Positions 44,080-52,859 of a DNA stretch of 64,000 nucleotides are shown here, in pieces. Position numbers and translations under genes: made by a program. The first letter of the stretch is position 1; the number at the start of each line of letters is the position of its first letter. Origin of the DNA: Selenomonas sp. oral taxon 892 str. F0426 (GTDB taxonomy: Bacteria; Bacillota; Negativicutes; Selenomonadales; Selenomonadaceae); assembly GCF_000468035.1 (NCBI RefSeq), contig NZ_KI260523.1, forward strand, positions 288,559 to 352,558, in the 5' to 3' direction. The notes beneath the pieces are model-generated. The model did no database searches. It was given only the letters and a program-made list of their open reading frames with translations, and had not been told where the DNA came from.

Positions 44080-44391
44080 TTATGCCTCGATCTTCTCGAT
44101 AACGACCTTCGTGAACGGCTGGCGATGACCCTGACGCTTACGGTAGTTGGACTTCGCCTTATACTTGAAGACGAGAATCTTCTTGCCCTTGCCATGTGCC
44201 ACGACCTTCGCCGTCACCTTTGCGCCGTCCACCATCGGACGTCCGAGCTTGACGCTGGCATCGCTTACAACAGTCAGAACTTGATCAAACACAACGGTCT
44301 CGCCCTCACCCGCCTCAAGCTTCTCCACAAAGATGGTATCGCCCTCAGCGACCTTGTACTGCTTGCCGCCTGTCTTTACGATTGCATACAT
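44080..44391 (-). CDS. rplU: Ribosomal protein L21
   Basis: 103 aa: [25 protein letters not shown], and [20 protein letters not shown] followed by [19 protein letters not shown] lies before the ATG. First gene of a long minus-strand unit that may continue through obgE, proBA and nadD to cvfB; no strong terminator was seen between them. Confidence 0.98.
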   Translation of the reverse strand: MYAIVKTGGKQYKVAEGDTIFVEKLEAGEGETVVFDQVLTVVSDASVKLGRPMVDGAKVTAKVVAHGKGKKILVFKYKAKSNYRKRQGHRQPFTKVVIEKIEA

Positions 44392-44502
44392 GAAAACACC
44401 TCCCTATATCATTACTCGCCGGCTTCGGTTCGGCAGAGCCGATTGTGTGACCTCGCCGTGCGGTTGGGGATGGGTATCTTTTCAAACACTATACACCCAC
44501 AT
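44392..44502 (-). promoter_or_regulatory. Structured L21 mRNA leader
   Basis: About 110 nt between the predicted start and rplU ATG. It contains a hairpin CGGCUCUGCCGAACCGAAGCCG and the segment CAACCGCACGGCGAGGUCAC. Firmicutes often have an L21 leader element here, probably for autogenous control. Homology to the Rfam family was judged only from position and general form. Confidence 0.45.
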
Positions 44503-44508
44503 TAGCGA

Positions 44509-44537
44509 ATACTAGCATATTTATGGGATGGTGTCAA
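44509..44537 (-). promoter_or_regulatory. Promoter of rplU operon
   Basis: Minus strand: TTGACA (44537-44532), 17 bp, TAGTAT (44514-44509) with an extended TGC just before the -10. Confidence 0.7.
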
Positions 44538-44567
44538 CCCCGCCAACGACCATGGATCAAAAGTATA

Positions 44568-45845
44568 TTAGCGCCCTGTGACATAATGGCTAAAACTCCC
44601 GATGACAAGCTGCGGAAACTCTCTGTGCAGCTCCTCCATAAATGTACGTGTTCCAAGGGAGGACTCCGATGTTTCCGGCATCGTTCGCAGGAAGAGCGTC
44701 GGATCAATGTTCAAGTTTCGCATCTGTATCATCTGCACGGGCAGCGCACGAAAAAAATTCTGCCACGCCGTCAGCTCCTCCACACGATCCGTGAACCCCG
44801 GAAAGTGGAGCAGGTTAAGCGACACATAGACGCCGTGATCGAGTGCGTAGCGCAGGGATTCTTTTACATTGTCCAACGGATAGTTGGCCCGATAGTAGGC
44901 CTGATAGCTCTCGTCACGTGCACTAATAATGGAGACACGCAGGGAGTCGAGTCCCGCGTCCACAATCTTCTTCATCCCAGCAGGAAATCCGGCATTGGAG
45001 TTCATATTGATCTGACCGCGTGCAGTTACGGAGCGAATCTTTCGAATCCCCTCTGCAATGCGGTCAGCTGCGAGCGACGGTTCGCCCTCGCAGCCCTGCC
45101 CAAAGCTAATGATCCCATCGGGCGCAAGCGAAAGATGATAGATACCGACCTCTGCGATCTCCTCCGCAGTTGGAGAAAATGTAATGCGCTGCTGCGGTGA
45201 GGGACAGCACTCCGCGCTCTGAAGCGATATACAGCCGAGACAGTTTGCGTTGCATACAGGTGATGTAGGTACGCCGCACTCCCAACGGCGATAAAAGAGA
45301 TTCTGTGCCGTCAGACAGTGATAGTTGAGCGAACAGTTCCCCACCTGTTCCACAATGCGGTTATTCGGCAGATCCTTCATCGTGCGCCGCACGAGTTTCT
45401 TAAGCTCCTTTCCATTATAGTTGGCAGGATCCCATTTCTCGTTCTCATCCGTGTAGATGGCAGCGACACACAGCCGCCCGCGATGGGACACAACGGCGGT
45501 ATATCCATAGAGAGGCAGGGCGGCGGCGCCTTCCCTTCGATGGAATCCAGGAAGATGTGTCCGCGTGTAGCCCTGCGGCAGAATCGCGGCAACTGCCGTC
45601 CCTGGAATGCTCTCCTCTTGTCCCTCTGCTCCCTGCCCTACGGCAGAATGCTCCGGCATAAACATCAGGTCGGCGCTCTCGGGAAGCGGAATCAGATCCT
45701 CAGGCGCAAGCAGGACATTTTTTGCACCGATACGCCCAAGTCCGCGCAGCCCCTCCGCCTCACAAATATTGCCGCGGCGGTCGGCATAGACGGCCTGGAT
45801 CTCATCCCTCTGTGCGCATGCCTGCAGCTTCTTCTTGGGCTTCAT
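44568..45845 (-). CDS. Radical SAM protein, function unknown
   Basis: 425 aa. The cluster motif C-x3-C-x2-C is in PVCNANCLGCIS near residue 215; the radical SAM barrel (about 205-410) continues with IISFGQGCEGEPSL, INMNSNAGFPAGM and LDSLRVSIISARDESYQAYY. The first 200 residues form a separate region with no known family, with YADRRGNICEAEG and YGYTAVVSHRGRLCVAAI. Extra Cys residues (CSLNYHC, CGVP, CC) could bind a second cluster. It begins inside the end of pth (44 nt overlap), with GAGGG before ATG. Substrate cannot be named. Confidence 0.8.
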   Translation of the reverse strand: MKPKKKLQACAQRDEIQAVYADRRGNICEAEGLRGLGRIGAKNVLLAPEDLIPLPESADLMFMPEHSAVGQGAEGQEESIPGTAVAAILPQGYTRTHLPGFHRREGAAALPLYGYTAVVSHRGRLCVAAIYTDENEKWDPANYNGKELKKLVRRTMKDLPNNRIVEQVGNCSLNYHCLTAQNLFYRRWECGVPTSPVCNANCLGCISLQSAECCPSPQQRITFSPTAEEIAEVGIYHLSLAPDGIISFGQGCEGEPSLAADRIAEGIRKIRSVTARGQINMNSNAGFPAGMKKIVDAGLDSLRVSIISARDESYQAYYRANYPLDNVKESLRYALDHGVYVSLNLLHFPGFTDRVEELTAWQNFFRALPVQMIQMRNLNIDPTLFLRTMPETSESSLGTRTFMEELHREFPQLVIGSFSHYVTGR

Positions 45846-46437
45846 GGCTTCCCTCTTGTTTCTTCGTCTTTTTCTTATGTGGATTGTAGCGATTCATCGC
45901 AAAATCTACACCATCCGTTACGATACACTCCACCGCAGGGAGGAGGTAGGAAATTGCCTCTCGAATTTTCGGTGCATCTTCCATTGAAAACGGCGCAAGC
46001 ACATGATTGATGACTGTCCATCCAGGCAGAGGACGTCCGACACCAATGCGGACACGTGCAAAATCTTCGCTGCCCACATGCGCTAGAATGGATTTGATGC
46101 CATTGTGTCCACCTGAGCTTCCCTTCCGACGAATGCGTACCATACCTGCGGGAATATCCATATCGTCGTGCACGACAACGAGGTCATCCACATCCATCTT
46201 ATAGTAGGAAAGCATGGGCCCAAGTGCCTCACCGCTGTTGTTCATATAGGTCAGAGGCTTTACGAGAAAAACTTTTTCACCGCCGATGCGTACCTCTGTG
46301 GCGGCCGAAAGAAAATCTTCCTTCCATGCGGGCGCATTCAGGCGCTCCGCCAATGCATCCACCAGCATAAATCCGACGTTATGCTTCGTCTGTGCATACT
46401 CTGCTCCAGGATTGCCAAGCCCTGCAATGATTTTCAT
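45802..46437 (-). CDS. pth: Peptidyl-tRNA hydrolase
   Basis: 211 aa. Catalytic His in TKHNVGFMLVD, Asn in LTYMNNSGEAL, plus DDMDIPAGMVRIRRKGSSGG and HNGIKSI. The last 25 or so residues are a Lys/Glu-rich tail longer than usual, which overlaps the radical SAM gene. Recycles tRNA from peptidyl-tRNA. Between uppP and the radical SAM gene. Confidence 0.96.
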   Translation of the reverse strand: MKIIAGLGNPGAEYAQTKHNVGFMLVDALAERLNAPAWKEDFLSAATEVRIGGEKVFLVKPLTYMNNSGEALGPMLSYYKMDVDDLVVVHDDMDIPAGMVRIRRKGSSGGHNGIKSILAHVGSEDFARVRIGVGRPLPGWTVINHVLAPFSMEDAPKIREAISYLLPAVECIVTDGVDFAMNRYNPHKKKTKKQEGSHEAQEEAAGMRTEG

Positions 46438-46440
46438 GTG

Positions 46441-47286
46441 TTACTCCTTCGTCGGATCGCCGACTATGAAGAGATAGGCGAGCACAATGATGCCGAGCGC
46501 GATGCGATACCAGCCAAATGCCGTGAAATCGTTGCGTTTGATGTAGCGCAGGAGAAACTGGATCGAAAGGATGGAAACGATGAATGCCGTCACCATGCCG
46601 ACTGCGAGGATCATGATCTCCGTCCCCGTATAGTTCCAACCGAATTTTACAATTTTCAGGAAAGATGCGCCAAACATGACGGGAATCGCGAGGAAGAAGG
46701 TGAACTCCGTCGCAACATAACGGCTCGCACCGAAGATGATGCCGCCGAGAATTGTCGCACCCGAGCGGCTCGTTCCCGGCACAAGCGACAGTACCTGAAA
46801 CATGCCGATGATGAATGCCGTGCGGTAGTCGAGCTTTGCAAGGCTCTCTACGCGCGGCGTACGGCGCTTGTTCCATCGTTCGACAACAATGAAGAGAACG
46901 CCATAGAGAATGAGCATCGCAGCAACGACGGGCGCATTCATGAAATGCTCTTCCATATATTTATTGAAGGCGAGCCCGATCACGGCAGCGGGCAGACAGG
47001 CAACGATGACCTTAGCCCAGAGATCAAATGTCTCGCGCCGCTCTGCCTGAGATTTCCTCTTTAGGAACGGGTTGAGCTTCTCCATGTTCAGCACAACAAC
47101 GGCAAGAATGGCACCAAGCTGGATCACAACGAGGAACATATCCATGAATGCCGTTGACACATCAAGCCGAATGAACTCATCGACGAGAATCATGTGACCT
47201 GTGCTCGAAACGGGCAGCCACTCCGTCAGGCCCTCTACAATGCCCAATATGACAACCTTCAGCAGCTCAATCAATGAAATATCCAC
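46441..47286 (-). CDS. uppP: Undecaprenyl-diphosphatase UppP/BacA
   Basis: 281 aa polytopic enzyme: [20 protein letters not shown] near the N-terminus and [11 protein letters not shown] near 165, the two BacA active-site motifs. Recycles the lipid carrier of peptidoglycan. GTG start with AAGGAG 10 nt before. 3 nt before pth. Confidence 0.95.
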   Translation of the reverse strand: MDISLIELLKVVILGIVEGLTEWLPVSSTGHMILVDEFIRLDVSTAFMDMFLVVIQLGAILAVVVLNMEKLNPFLKRKSQAERRETFDLWAKVIVACLPAAVIGLAFNKYMEEHFMNAPVVAAMLILYGVLFIVVERWNKRRTPRVESLAKLDYRTAFIIGMFQVLSLVPGTSRSGATILGGIIFGASRYVATEFTFFLAIPVMFGASFLKIVKFGWNYTGTEIMILAVGMVTAFIVSILSIQFLLRYIKRNDFTAFGWYRIALGIIVLAYLFIVGDPTKE

Positions 47287-47334
47287 AGTAAATGTACTCC
47301 TTCGCTCTCCGAAAGCTTCAACAAAATCCCGCCT

Positions 47335-47343
47335 ATTATAGCA
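47335..47343 (-). promoter_or_regulatory. Extended -10 promoter of uppP-pth-radical SAM
   Basis: TGCTATAAT on the minus strand, about 50 bp before the uppP start; no good -35 at 17 bp. It lies just after the gdhA terminator. Confidence 0.55.
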
Positions 47344-47374
47344 CAGTTCGCTCGTTTCTGCACGGTGAGATCAA

Positions 47375-47399
47375 AGAAAAAAGGCTGCCGAAGCAGCCC
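47375..47399 (-). terminator. Terminator of gdhA
   Basis: Minus strand GGCTGC-TTCG-GCAGCC followed by TTTTTTC; ultra-stable UUCG tetraloop. About 20 nt after the gdhA stop. Confidence 0.95.
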
Positions 47400-47419
47400 T
47401 TATGAAAGTGACGATTCTC

Positions 47420-48769
47420 TTATACCAGACCATGTGCGAGCATGACATCTGCAACCTTTGCAAAGGCGGTGATATTTGCGCCGGCGACGAGGTCATCGGG
47501 ATCGGCGTAGAGCTCAGCATTTTTCTTCGCATTGTTGTAGATATTTGCCATAATTTTCTTGAGGCGCGTGTCGACCTTGTCGAAGGTCCACTGGCGACGC
47601 TCAGAGTTCTGCGACATCTCAAGTGCCGAGACCGCAACACCGCCGGCATTGGCAGCCTTTGCCGGTGCAAAGAGAACCTTGTGGCTCTGGAAATAAGCGA
47701 TGGCGTCGAGAGAGGACGGCATATTTGCCCCCTCACCAACCGCCTGCACACCGTTGGCGACAAGCAGTTTTGCGGACTCTAGGTCAATCTCGTTCTGTGT
47801 CGCGCAGGGGAGCGCAATGTCGCATTTCACCGACCAGATGCCGCTGCACCCCTCATGATACTCAGCATTTGGATGCACCGCCACATACTCCTTGATGCGC
47901 GCACGACGTACTTCCTTGATTTCTTTGAGTGCCGCGAGATCGATCCCATTCGGATCGTAGATATAGCCGTTCGAGTCAGAGCAGGTCACAACCTTTGCAC
48001 CGAATTCCTGCGCCTTCTCGATTGCATATGTAGCAACATTGCCGGCGCCGGAGATGACAACCGTTTTGCCTGCGAGATCAATGCCTTTTGCATCAAGCAT
48101 ATTCTTAACGAAGTAGAGAAGGCCATAGCCCGTTGCTTCGGTACGTGCAAGGCTCCCCCAATAGTCAATGCGCTTGCCCGTCAGAACACCCGCATCATAG
48201 GAGTCACGGATGCGCTTATACTGCCCGAACAGATAGCCGATCTCACGCCCGCCGACACCGATATCGCCGGCCGGAACATCCAGGTTCGGCCCAATGTGAC
48301 GATAGAGCTCCGTCATAAAGCTCTGGCAGAACTTCATGACCTCATTGTCGGAGCGTCCATGTGGATCGAAATCAGATCCTCCCTTGGCACCGCCGATGGG
48401 CAGTCCTGTCAGGGCGTTCTTATAGACCTGCTCGAAAGCAAGGAATTTCAGAATATCGAGTGAAACACTCGGATGGAAACGGAGGCCCCCCTTATATGGA
48501 CCAATGACACTGGACATCTGCACACGATAGCCGCGGTTGACCTGGATCTCGCCCTTGTCATCCACCCACGGTACACGGAACGTGATCACACGCTCTGGCT
48601 CTATCATCCTCTCAAGAATCTTGTGTGCCTTGTACTCGGGGTGCTTCTCCAAAAGGGGAATGACAGATCGCATGACCTCGGAGACCGTATTCTTAAACTG
48701 CTTCTGATCGGGGTCTCTCTTCGATACTAAATCCAGAACATCATCCACATACTGTTTCATGTCAGACAT
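47420..48769 (-). CDS. gdhA: NADP-type glutamate dehydrogenase
   Basis: 449 aa, the size of hexameric NADP-linked enzymes. MSSVIGPYKGGLRFHPSV, GLPIGGAKGGSDFDPHGRSD with the catalytic Lys, and the Rossmann segment VVISGAGNVATYAIEKAQ. Assimilates ammonia into glutamate, the precursor used by the ProB/ProA enzymes encoded nearby. AAGGAGG eight bases before ATG. Monocistronic. Confidence 0.96.
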   Translation of the reverse strand: MSDMKQYVDDVLDLVSKRDPDQKQFKNTVSEVMRSVIPLLEKHPEYKAHKILERMIEPERVITFRVPWVDDKGEIQVNRGYRVQMSSVIGPYKGGLRFHPSVSLDILKFLAFEQVYKNALTGLPIGGAKGGSDFDPHGRSDNEVMKFCQSFMTELYRHIGPNLDVPAGDIGVGGREIGYLFGQYKRIRDSYDAGVLTGKRIDYWGSLARTEATGYGLLYFVKNMLDAKGIDLAGKTVVISGAGNVATYAIEKAQEFGAKVVTCSDSNGYIYDPNGIDLAALKEIKEVRRARIKEYVAVHPNAEYHEGCSGIWSVKCDIALPCATQNEIDLESAKLLVANGVQAVGEGANMPSSLDAIAYFQSHKVLFAPAKAANAGGVAVSALEMSQNSERRQWTFDKVDTRLKKIMANIYNNAKKNAELYADPDDLVAGANITAFAKVADVMLAHGLV

Positions 48770-48818
48770 TATAATTCCTCCTTCTCCTTGTTCGGTGACT
48801 GTTCAGCGAACGTGACAG

Positions 48819-48827
48819 AGTATAGCA
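48819..48827 (-). promoter_or_regulatory. Extended -10 promoter of gdhA
   Basis: TGCTATACT on the minus strand, about 50 bp before the ATG; a TATACA near the -35 position is a weak match. Confidence 0.5.
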
Positions 48828-48886
48828 CAGGTAGCAGAACTTTGTATAGAGATTGGGAACATGAATACAATATGCAGTGAAAATAC

Positions 48887-48921
48887 AAAAAAGAGGCTCC
48901 TGCACCTTCGCAGAAACCTCT
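48887..48921 (-). terminator. Terminator of rlmH
   Basis: Minus strand AGAGG..CTGC and GCAG..CCTCT arms with a short loop and two small internal mismatches, then TTTTTT. Directly after the rlmH stop at 48926. Confidence 0.85.
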
Positions 48922-48925
48922 CATG

Positions 48926-49405
48926 TTACAGATGGTATGGCTCTCCCCGGCTGATCTTGAACGAACGGTAGATCTGCTCCAAGAGGAAAAGTCGGATGAG
49001 CTGATGCGGAAATGTGAAATGCGAAAACGACAGCCTGAGATCAGCACGGTACCGCAGCTCATCCGCAAGGCCGAACGGGCCTCCGATGAGAAATACGATA
49101 TGGCTTTCGCCCGTAACAGCAAGATGATCTATCTTCGCCGAAAGCTCCTCCGAGGAGAGCGCCGCACCGCCAACGTCGAGGACGATGATGTATGCGCCCT
49201 GGGGCACCTGTGCCGCGAGGCGCTCTCCCTCGCGGCGAATGGTCTCCGTCTTCTCCGCTGCCGAGGGCTTGTCCTTCATGCGCTCCTCTGTAATCTCAAT
49301 TGTACGTAGATCAGCGTAGGGGCGCAGGCGTTTTTCGTACTCGGCAATGCCGTCACGCAAATATTTTTCCTTTATTTTACCCGCACAGACGATCGTGATC
49401 TTCAC
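48926..49405 (-). CDS. rlmH: 23S rRNA pseudouridine-1915 N3-methyltransferase
   Basis: 159 aa SPOUT enzyme: KITIVCAGKIKEKYLRDGI, VFLIGGPFGLADELRYRADL, LSFSHFTFPHQLIRLFLLEQ and the invariant C-terminal end ISRGEPYHL. GTG start overlapping the htrA stop by 4 nt. Gene order walJ-htrA-rlmH is as in other Firmicutes. Confidence 0.97.
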   Translation of the reverse strand: MKITIVCAGKIKEKYLRDGIAEYEKRLRPYADLRTIEITEERMKDKPSAAEKTETIRREGERLAAQVPQGAYIIVLDVGGAALSSEELSAKIDHLAVTGESHIVFLIGGPFGLADELRYRADLRLSFSHFTFPHQLIRLFLLEQIYRSFKISRGEPYHL

Positions 49406-50505
49406 CGGTCATCCTGCGGCATCTCTTCAAGTACAACCTCTGCTTTGCGTTTCGTATCGTTGCGGTCATAGGTCACCGTTACCTTGTCACCGACTTTATA
49501 TGAGGCAATCTTCGTGCGCAGATCCGCAACACTGTTAACCTCCTCACCATCGATCTCGAGGATGATATCGCCGCGTTGGAATCCTGCCTTGCCGCATGGC
49601 CCGTCAAGAGAGAGACGGAAGATATAGACGCCCTTGTCGATGTTCAGCTGGTAGCCATAGCGTGCTGCTGTCGTCGGATCAAAGACGGAGACGCCAAGAT
49701 ACGGACGCGCAACATAGCCCTTTTCGATCAGCTCATTCACGATGGCCTGCACCGTATTGATGGGGATCGAAAACCCCATGCCCTCGACGGCAGCTGCCGA
49801 TACCTTCGCACTGTTGATGCCGATGACCTCACCGTCCGCATTCACAAGCGCCCCGCCCGAGTTGCCTGGACTGATCGCCGCATCGGTCTGCAGCAGCTTT
49901 ACGCGCTTGTCACTGATATCAAGCGTTCGGTTCAGCGCACTGATGACCCCCACCGTGACGCTCCCCTGGAACTCAAGGCCAAGTGGGTTGCCAATCGCAA
50001 TGGCAGGCTCGCCGACGACCACCTCATCCGAGTTTCCAAAGGCCGCCGTTGGCAGATCTTTTTCATCGACTTTAACAACGGCAAGATCCGTGAACTCATC
50101 CTGTCCGACAAGCTTTCCCTTTAGACTGCGTCCGTCGGAGAGCGAGACAATGATCTCCTTTGCCCCGCTGATGACGTGATTGTTCGTCACGATATAGCCA
50201 TCACTCCGGAAGATCACGCCGGAGCCAACGCCCTCTGTCTCAACCGGATTGTTGAACCAGTCGCGCGCGACCGCCTTATTCGTAATGCCGACAACGGCAG
50301 GTCCGACTGCCTTTGCCGCACGAACGACAGGTGTATTGCGTGCTTCTGAGAGTCCTGAAACGTCGACCGTCTGCGACGGTTTCATGGCACCGACCGAGTT
50401 GTCCGCAGCCGTCCCCATCGAGCAGCCGCCGAAAATGACAAAGGAAGCCAAAAGCACCGCTGCTGTCAGGGCAGCGCCCTTCTTCTTTTTGAATCGGATG
50501 TTCAT
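49402..50505 (-). CDS. htrA: HtrA/DegP-type serine protease with PDZ domain
   Basis: 367 aa from ATG 50505 (AAAGGAG before it). The N-terminal hydrophobic segment ends in FVIFGGC, a lipobox-like site, so it may be lipid-anchored. Trypsin-like triad: His in TNNHVISGA, Asp in DEFTDLAVVKV, Ser in SPGNSGGALVN. One C-terminal PDZ domain (about 280-365). Envelope protein quality control. Same operon as walJ upstream. Confidence 0.93.
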   Translation of the reverse strand: MNIRFKKKKGAALTAAVLLASFVIFGGCSMGTAADNSVGAMKPSQTVDVSGLSEARNTPVVRAAKAVGPAVVGITNKAVARDWFNNPVETEGVGSGVIFRSDGYIVTNNHVISGAKEIIVSLSDGRSLKGKLVGQDEFTDLAVVKVDEKDLPTAAFGNSDEVVVGEPAIAIGNPLGLEFQGSVTVGVISALNRTLDISDKRVKLLQTDAAISPGNSGGALVNADGEVIGINSAKVSAAAVEGMGFSIPINTVQAIVNELIEKGYVARPYLGVSVFDPTTAARYGYQLNIDKGVYIFRLSLDGPCGKAGFQRGDIILEIDGEEVNSVADLRTKIASYKVGDKVTVTYDRNDTKRKAEVVLEEMPQDDR

Positions 50506-50518
50506 CGAAGCATCTCCT

Positions 50519-51271
50519 TTACATAACAACCCCTGCACCGCCCTCCGGCAGGCAGCTCTCAATATCAAGCGTCATACCGCGTGAGGCCAGGATCTCCTGC
50601 ACCGTATCGCGCGCAAGCGAAGGTCGATTGTTCTCCTCCGACAGATGGGCGAGATAGACCTTACGCGGATGTTTCTTCATGCGTGTGAGGGCCCACGCCG
50701 CATCCCCGTTCGCAAGATGTCCCCGATTGGATAGGATGCGCCGTTTGAGCGGCCATGGATAGCTGCCCTGGCGCAGGAGATCGGCATCATGATTTGCCTC
50801 AAGAACGAGGACATCGGCCCCCTCCATTGCCTCCTGCACCGTCTCCGTCACAACGCCAAGATCAGTTGCAATTGTACAGCAGTATGACCCCTCAATGCGA
50901 AATCCACATGGATCTGCAGCATCATGAGAAATTGCAAATGGTCGCACTATTACATCACCGATGGAAAACGCATCGGTAATCCCGCGCATGTCGTCCTCAA
51001 ATGCTGCGCCTCCATCAATCGCCGCAAGCGTTCCCCGCGTTGCAAGAATCGGCAGATGGTACTGCTTCGCCAGTGTCCTGAGGCCACGCACATGGTCAAT
51101 GTGCTCGTGTGTGATGAGTACTGCATCCAGACTCTGCGGCTCTACGCCATAGTCCCGCAGGCTCCTCGTAATGCGCGCCGCACTGATGCCTGCATCAATC
51201 AAGAGGCGCGTGCCATCGAGTTCGACATAGACCGAGTTTCCCTTGCTTCCGCTCGCCAATATGGATACCTG
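50519..51271 (-). CDS. walJ: MBL-fold hydrolase WalJ/YycJ
   Basis: 250 aa from TTG 51271 (GAGGGGG upstream). Metal motif ITHEHIDHVRG, also SILASGSKGNSVYVE, AISHDAADPCGF and LSEENN. The frame continues to 51367 without homology. Relatives coordinate cell division with DNA replication and sit downstream of walRK; walRK is not adjacent here. Confidence 0.9.
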   Translation of the reverse strand, partial: QVSILASGSKGNSVYVELDGTRLLIDAGISAARITRSLRDYGVEPQSLDAVLITHEHIDHVRGLRTLAKQYHLPILATRGTLAAIDGGAAFEDDMRGITDAFSIGDVIVRPFAISHDAADPCGFRIEGSYCCTIATDLGVVTETVQEAMEGADVLVLEANHDADLLRQGSYPWPLKRRILSNRGHLANGDAAWALTRMKKHPRKVYLAHLSEENNRPSLARDTVQEILASRGMTLDIESCLPEGGAGVVM

Positions 51272-51364
51272 CAACGAACAGCCCCCTCTCTGCGTTTCAT
51301 GATATTCCTTTTTTCTGTAAATATCCTGCAAATTCCATCGGATAGATGTGAGAGAACGACAAAA

Positions 51365-51579
51365 CAAGGGGCTGTTGCACGAAGCTAGAAAACTTCGTGC
51401 AACAGCCCTTGTCTATGTCAGCAGTATCGCTACAAGTGCCCCTTCCACCGCTTACGCGGTCCCCCTCCCCCGTGTCGCACGGGGGAGGCTAGGATTATGG
51501 CATCTTAGCTTCCCCCGTCACAACGGGGGAAGTGGCGAGTGCAGCGAGCCGATAGGGGCGTTCGTGCAACAGCCCCTTG
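51365..51579 (+). mobile_element. Hairpin repeat family 2, complete MITE-like element
   Basis: 215 bp with perfect 19-bp terminal inverted repeats (51365-51383 and 51561-51579). A third copy of the end, inverted, at 51391-51411 makes a local hairpin with the left end. Inside are further dyads: ccgcttacgcgg, ccccgtg..cacgggg, and cttcccccg..cgggggaag. No ORF and no transposase. It fills the 310-bp gap between plsC (stop 51582) and walJ (start 51271). A degraded relative is at 20168-20310. Confidence 0.75.
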
Positions 51580-51581
51580 TT

Positions 51582-52184
51582 CTATTTTTTCCCCAGCTCT
51601 TCCTTCATCCGCGCTATGTGCGCCATGATTTCGGCAGAAAACGCATCGAGCGCCTCCTTGCTCTTGCGGTCGCCCTGAAATGAAATCGGCTGCCCGTACT
51701 TGATGCGCAGCTGCGGAAGCAGTCCGCCATTGGCAAAGATGCGGTGTGTGTTCAGGATGGCAACGGGCACAATCGGAGCGCCCGTCATGGCAGCGATGAG
51801 GGCGACGCCTGCCTCTGCCTTCTGCAGCTCACCAGTCTTGCTGCGCGTTCCCTCGGGGAAAAGTCCGAGGACGCGCTCCTCCTTGAGCACGGTGACCGCC
51901 GTCTTGATTGCACCGCGGTCAGACTCGCCGCGCTTCACAGGAAATGCGTGACAGCGGCGAATTGCCGCACCGAAGATCGGATTCTCGAAGAGCTCGATCT
52001 TTGCCATATAGCTGACGGGGCGATCGATCAGACTCGCCATCAGCGGCGGGTCAATATTACTCGCATGGTTCGCAGCCAGAATCACCGCGCCCTCTGCGGG
52101 GATGTTCTCACGCCCGTAGACGCGCGTGCGAAAGAGAATGTAGAAGATCAGTCGAAAAACGAAACGCAAAAATCCATACAACAT
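51582..52184 (-). CDS. plsC: 1-acyl-sn-glycerol-3-phosphate acyltransferase
   Basis: 200 aa. N-terminal hydrophobic segment (FLRFVFRLIFYILF), motif I LAANHASNIDP (His, Asp), motif III LFPEGTRSKTG, and GAPIVPVAI. Makes phosphatidic acid. It ends 3 bp from the MITE-like element. After cmk. Confidence 0.94.
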   Translation of the reverse strand: MLYGFLRFVFRLIFYILFRTRVYGRENIPAEGAVILAANHASNIDPPLMASLIDRPVSYMAKIELFENPIFGAAIRRCHAFPVKRGESDRGAIKTAVTVLKEERVLGLFPEGTRSKTGELQKAEAGVALIAAMTGAPIVPVAILNTHRIFANGGLLPQLRIKYGQPISFQGDRKSKEALDAFSAEIMAHIARMKEELGKK

Positions 52185-52193
52185 AGTGACCGC

Positions 52194-52847
52194 CTATTCC
52201 GAGAGTTCCATAATCCGTGCGACAACCGCGTCAATGGAGAGTGCCGTTGTATCGAGCAGGATCGCGTCCTCCGCCTGACGCAGGGGAGAGATCTCGCGCT
52301 CGCTGTCCTGCTTGTCACGGTCAGCGATCTCTTTTTTCAGTTCATCATAATCGACCGCATACCCCTTCTCCTTCATCTCGTCATAGCGGCGCCGCGCACG
52401 CTCTTCGACGGAGGCGGTGAGGAAGATCTTCACATCGGCATTCGGCAGCACATTCGTCCCAATATCGCGTCCGTCCATCACGACAGCGCCGTCTGCCGCC
52501 ATCACACGCTGGAGTTCCACCATCTTTTCGCGCACGGGGCCGAGTGCCGCAACGCGCGAGACGATATGTGTAACCTCAGGCGTGCGAATATCACGTGTTA
52601 CATCTGTCCCGTCGACCGTGACCCGTGTGCCATTCTCCGTGCAGGCAAGGCGCACGTCGATATCACGGACGGCATGCAGGATCGCATCATCCGTTGCCTC
52701 AGGCGACTGCTGCAGTGTTTTCCACGCAACACCGCGATACATCGCGCCCGTGTCAATGTAGGTATAGCCAAGCTTCTCCGCCACAATTTTAGCAACGGTA
52801 CTCTTGCCCGCACCTGCAGGGCCATCAATCGCTATCACACGCTTCAT
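52194..52847 (-). CDS. cmk: Cytidylate kinase
   Basis: 217 aa: IAIDGPAGAGKSTVAKIVAE, YIDTGAMYRGVAWKTL, VMDGRDIGTNVLPNADVKIF, ASVEERARRRYDEM. Phosphorylates CMP/dCMP. Between aroA and plsC, an order common in Firmicutes (aroA-cmk-plsC). Confidence 0.97.
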   Translation of the reverse strand: MKRVIAIDGPAGAGKSTVAKIVAEKLGYTYIDTGAMYRGVAWKTLQQSPEATDDAILHAVRDIDVRLACTENGTRVTVDGTDVTRDIRTPEVTHIVSRVAALGPVREKMVELQRVMAADGAVVMDGRDIGTNVLPNADVKIFLTASVEERARRRYDEMKEKGYAVDYDELKKEIADRDKQDSEREISPLRQAEDAILLDTTALSIDAVVARIMELSE

Positions 52848-52859
52848 GTCAAAATCCTC

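Noticed and set aside
51365..51579. Element considered as an insertion sequence or CRISPR leader
   Set aside because: 215 bp without any ORF, no spacer array or cas genes; non-autonomous repeat is the better description.
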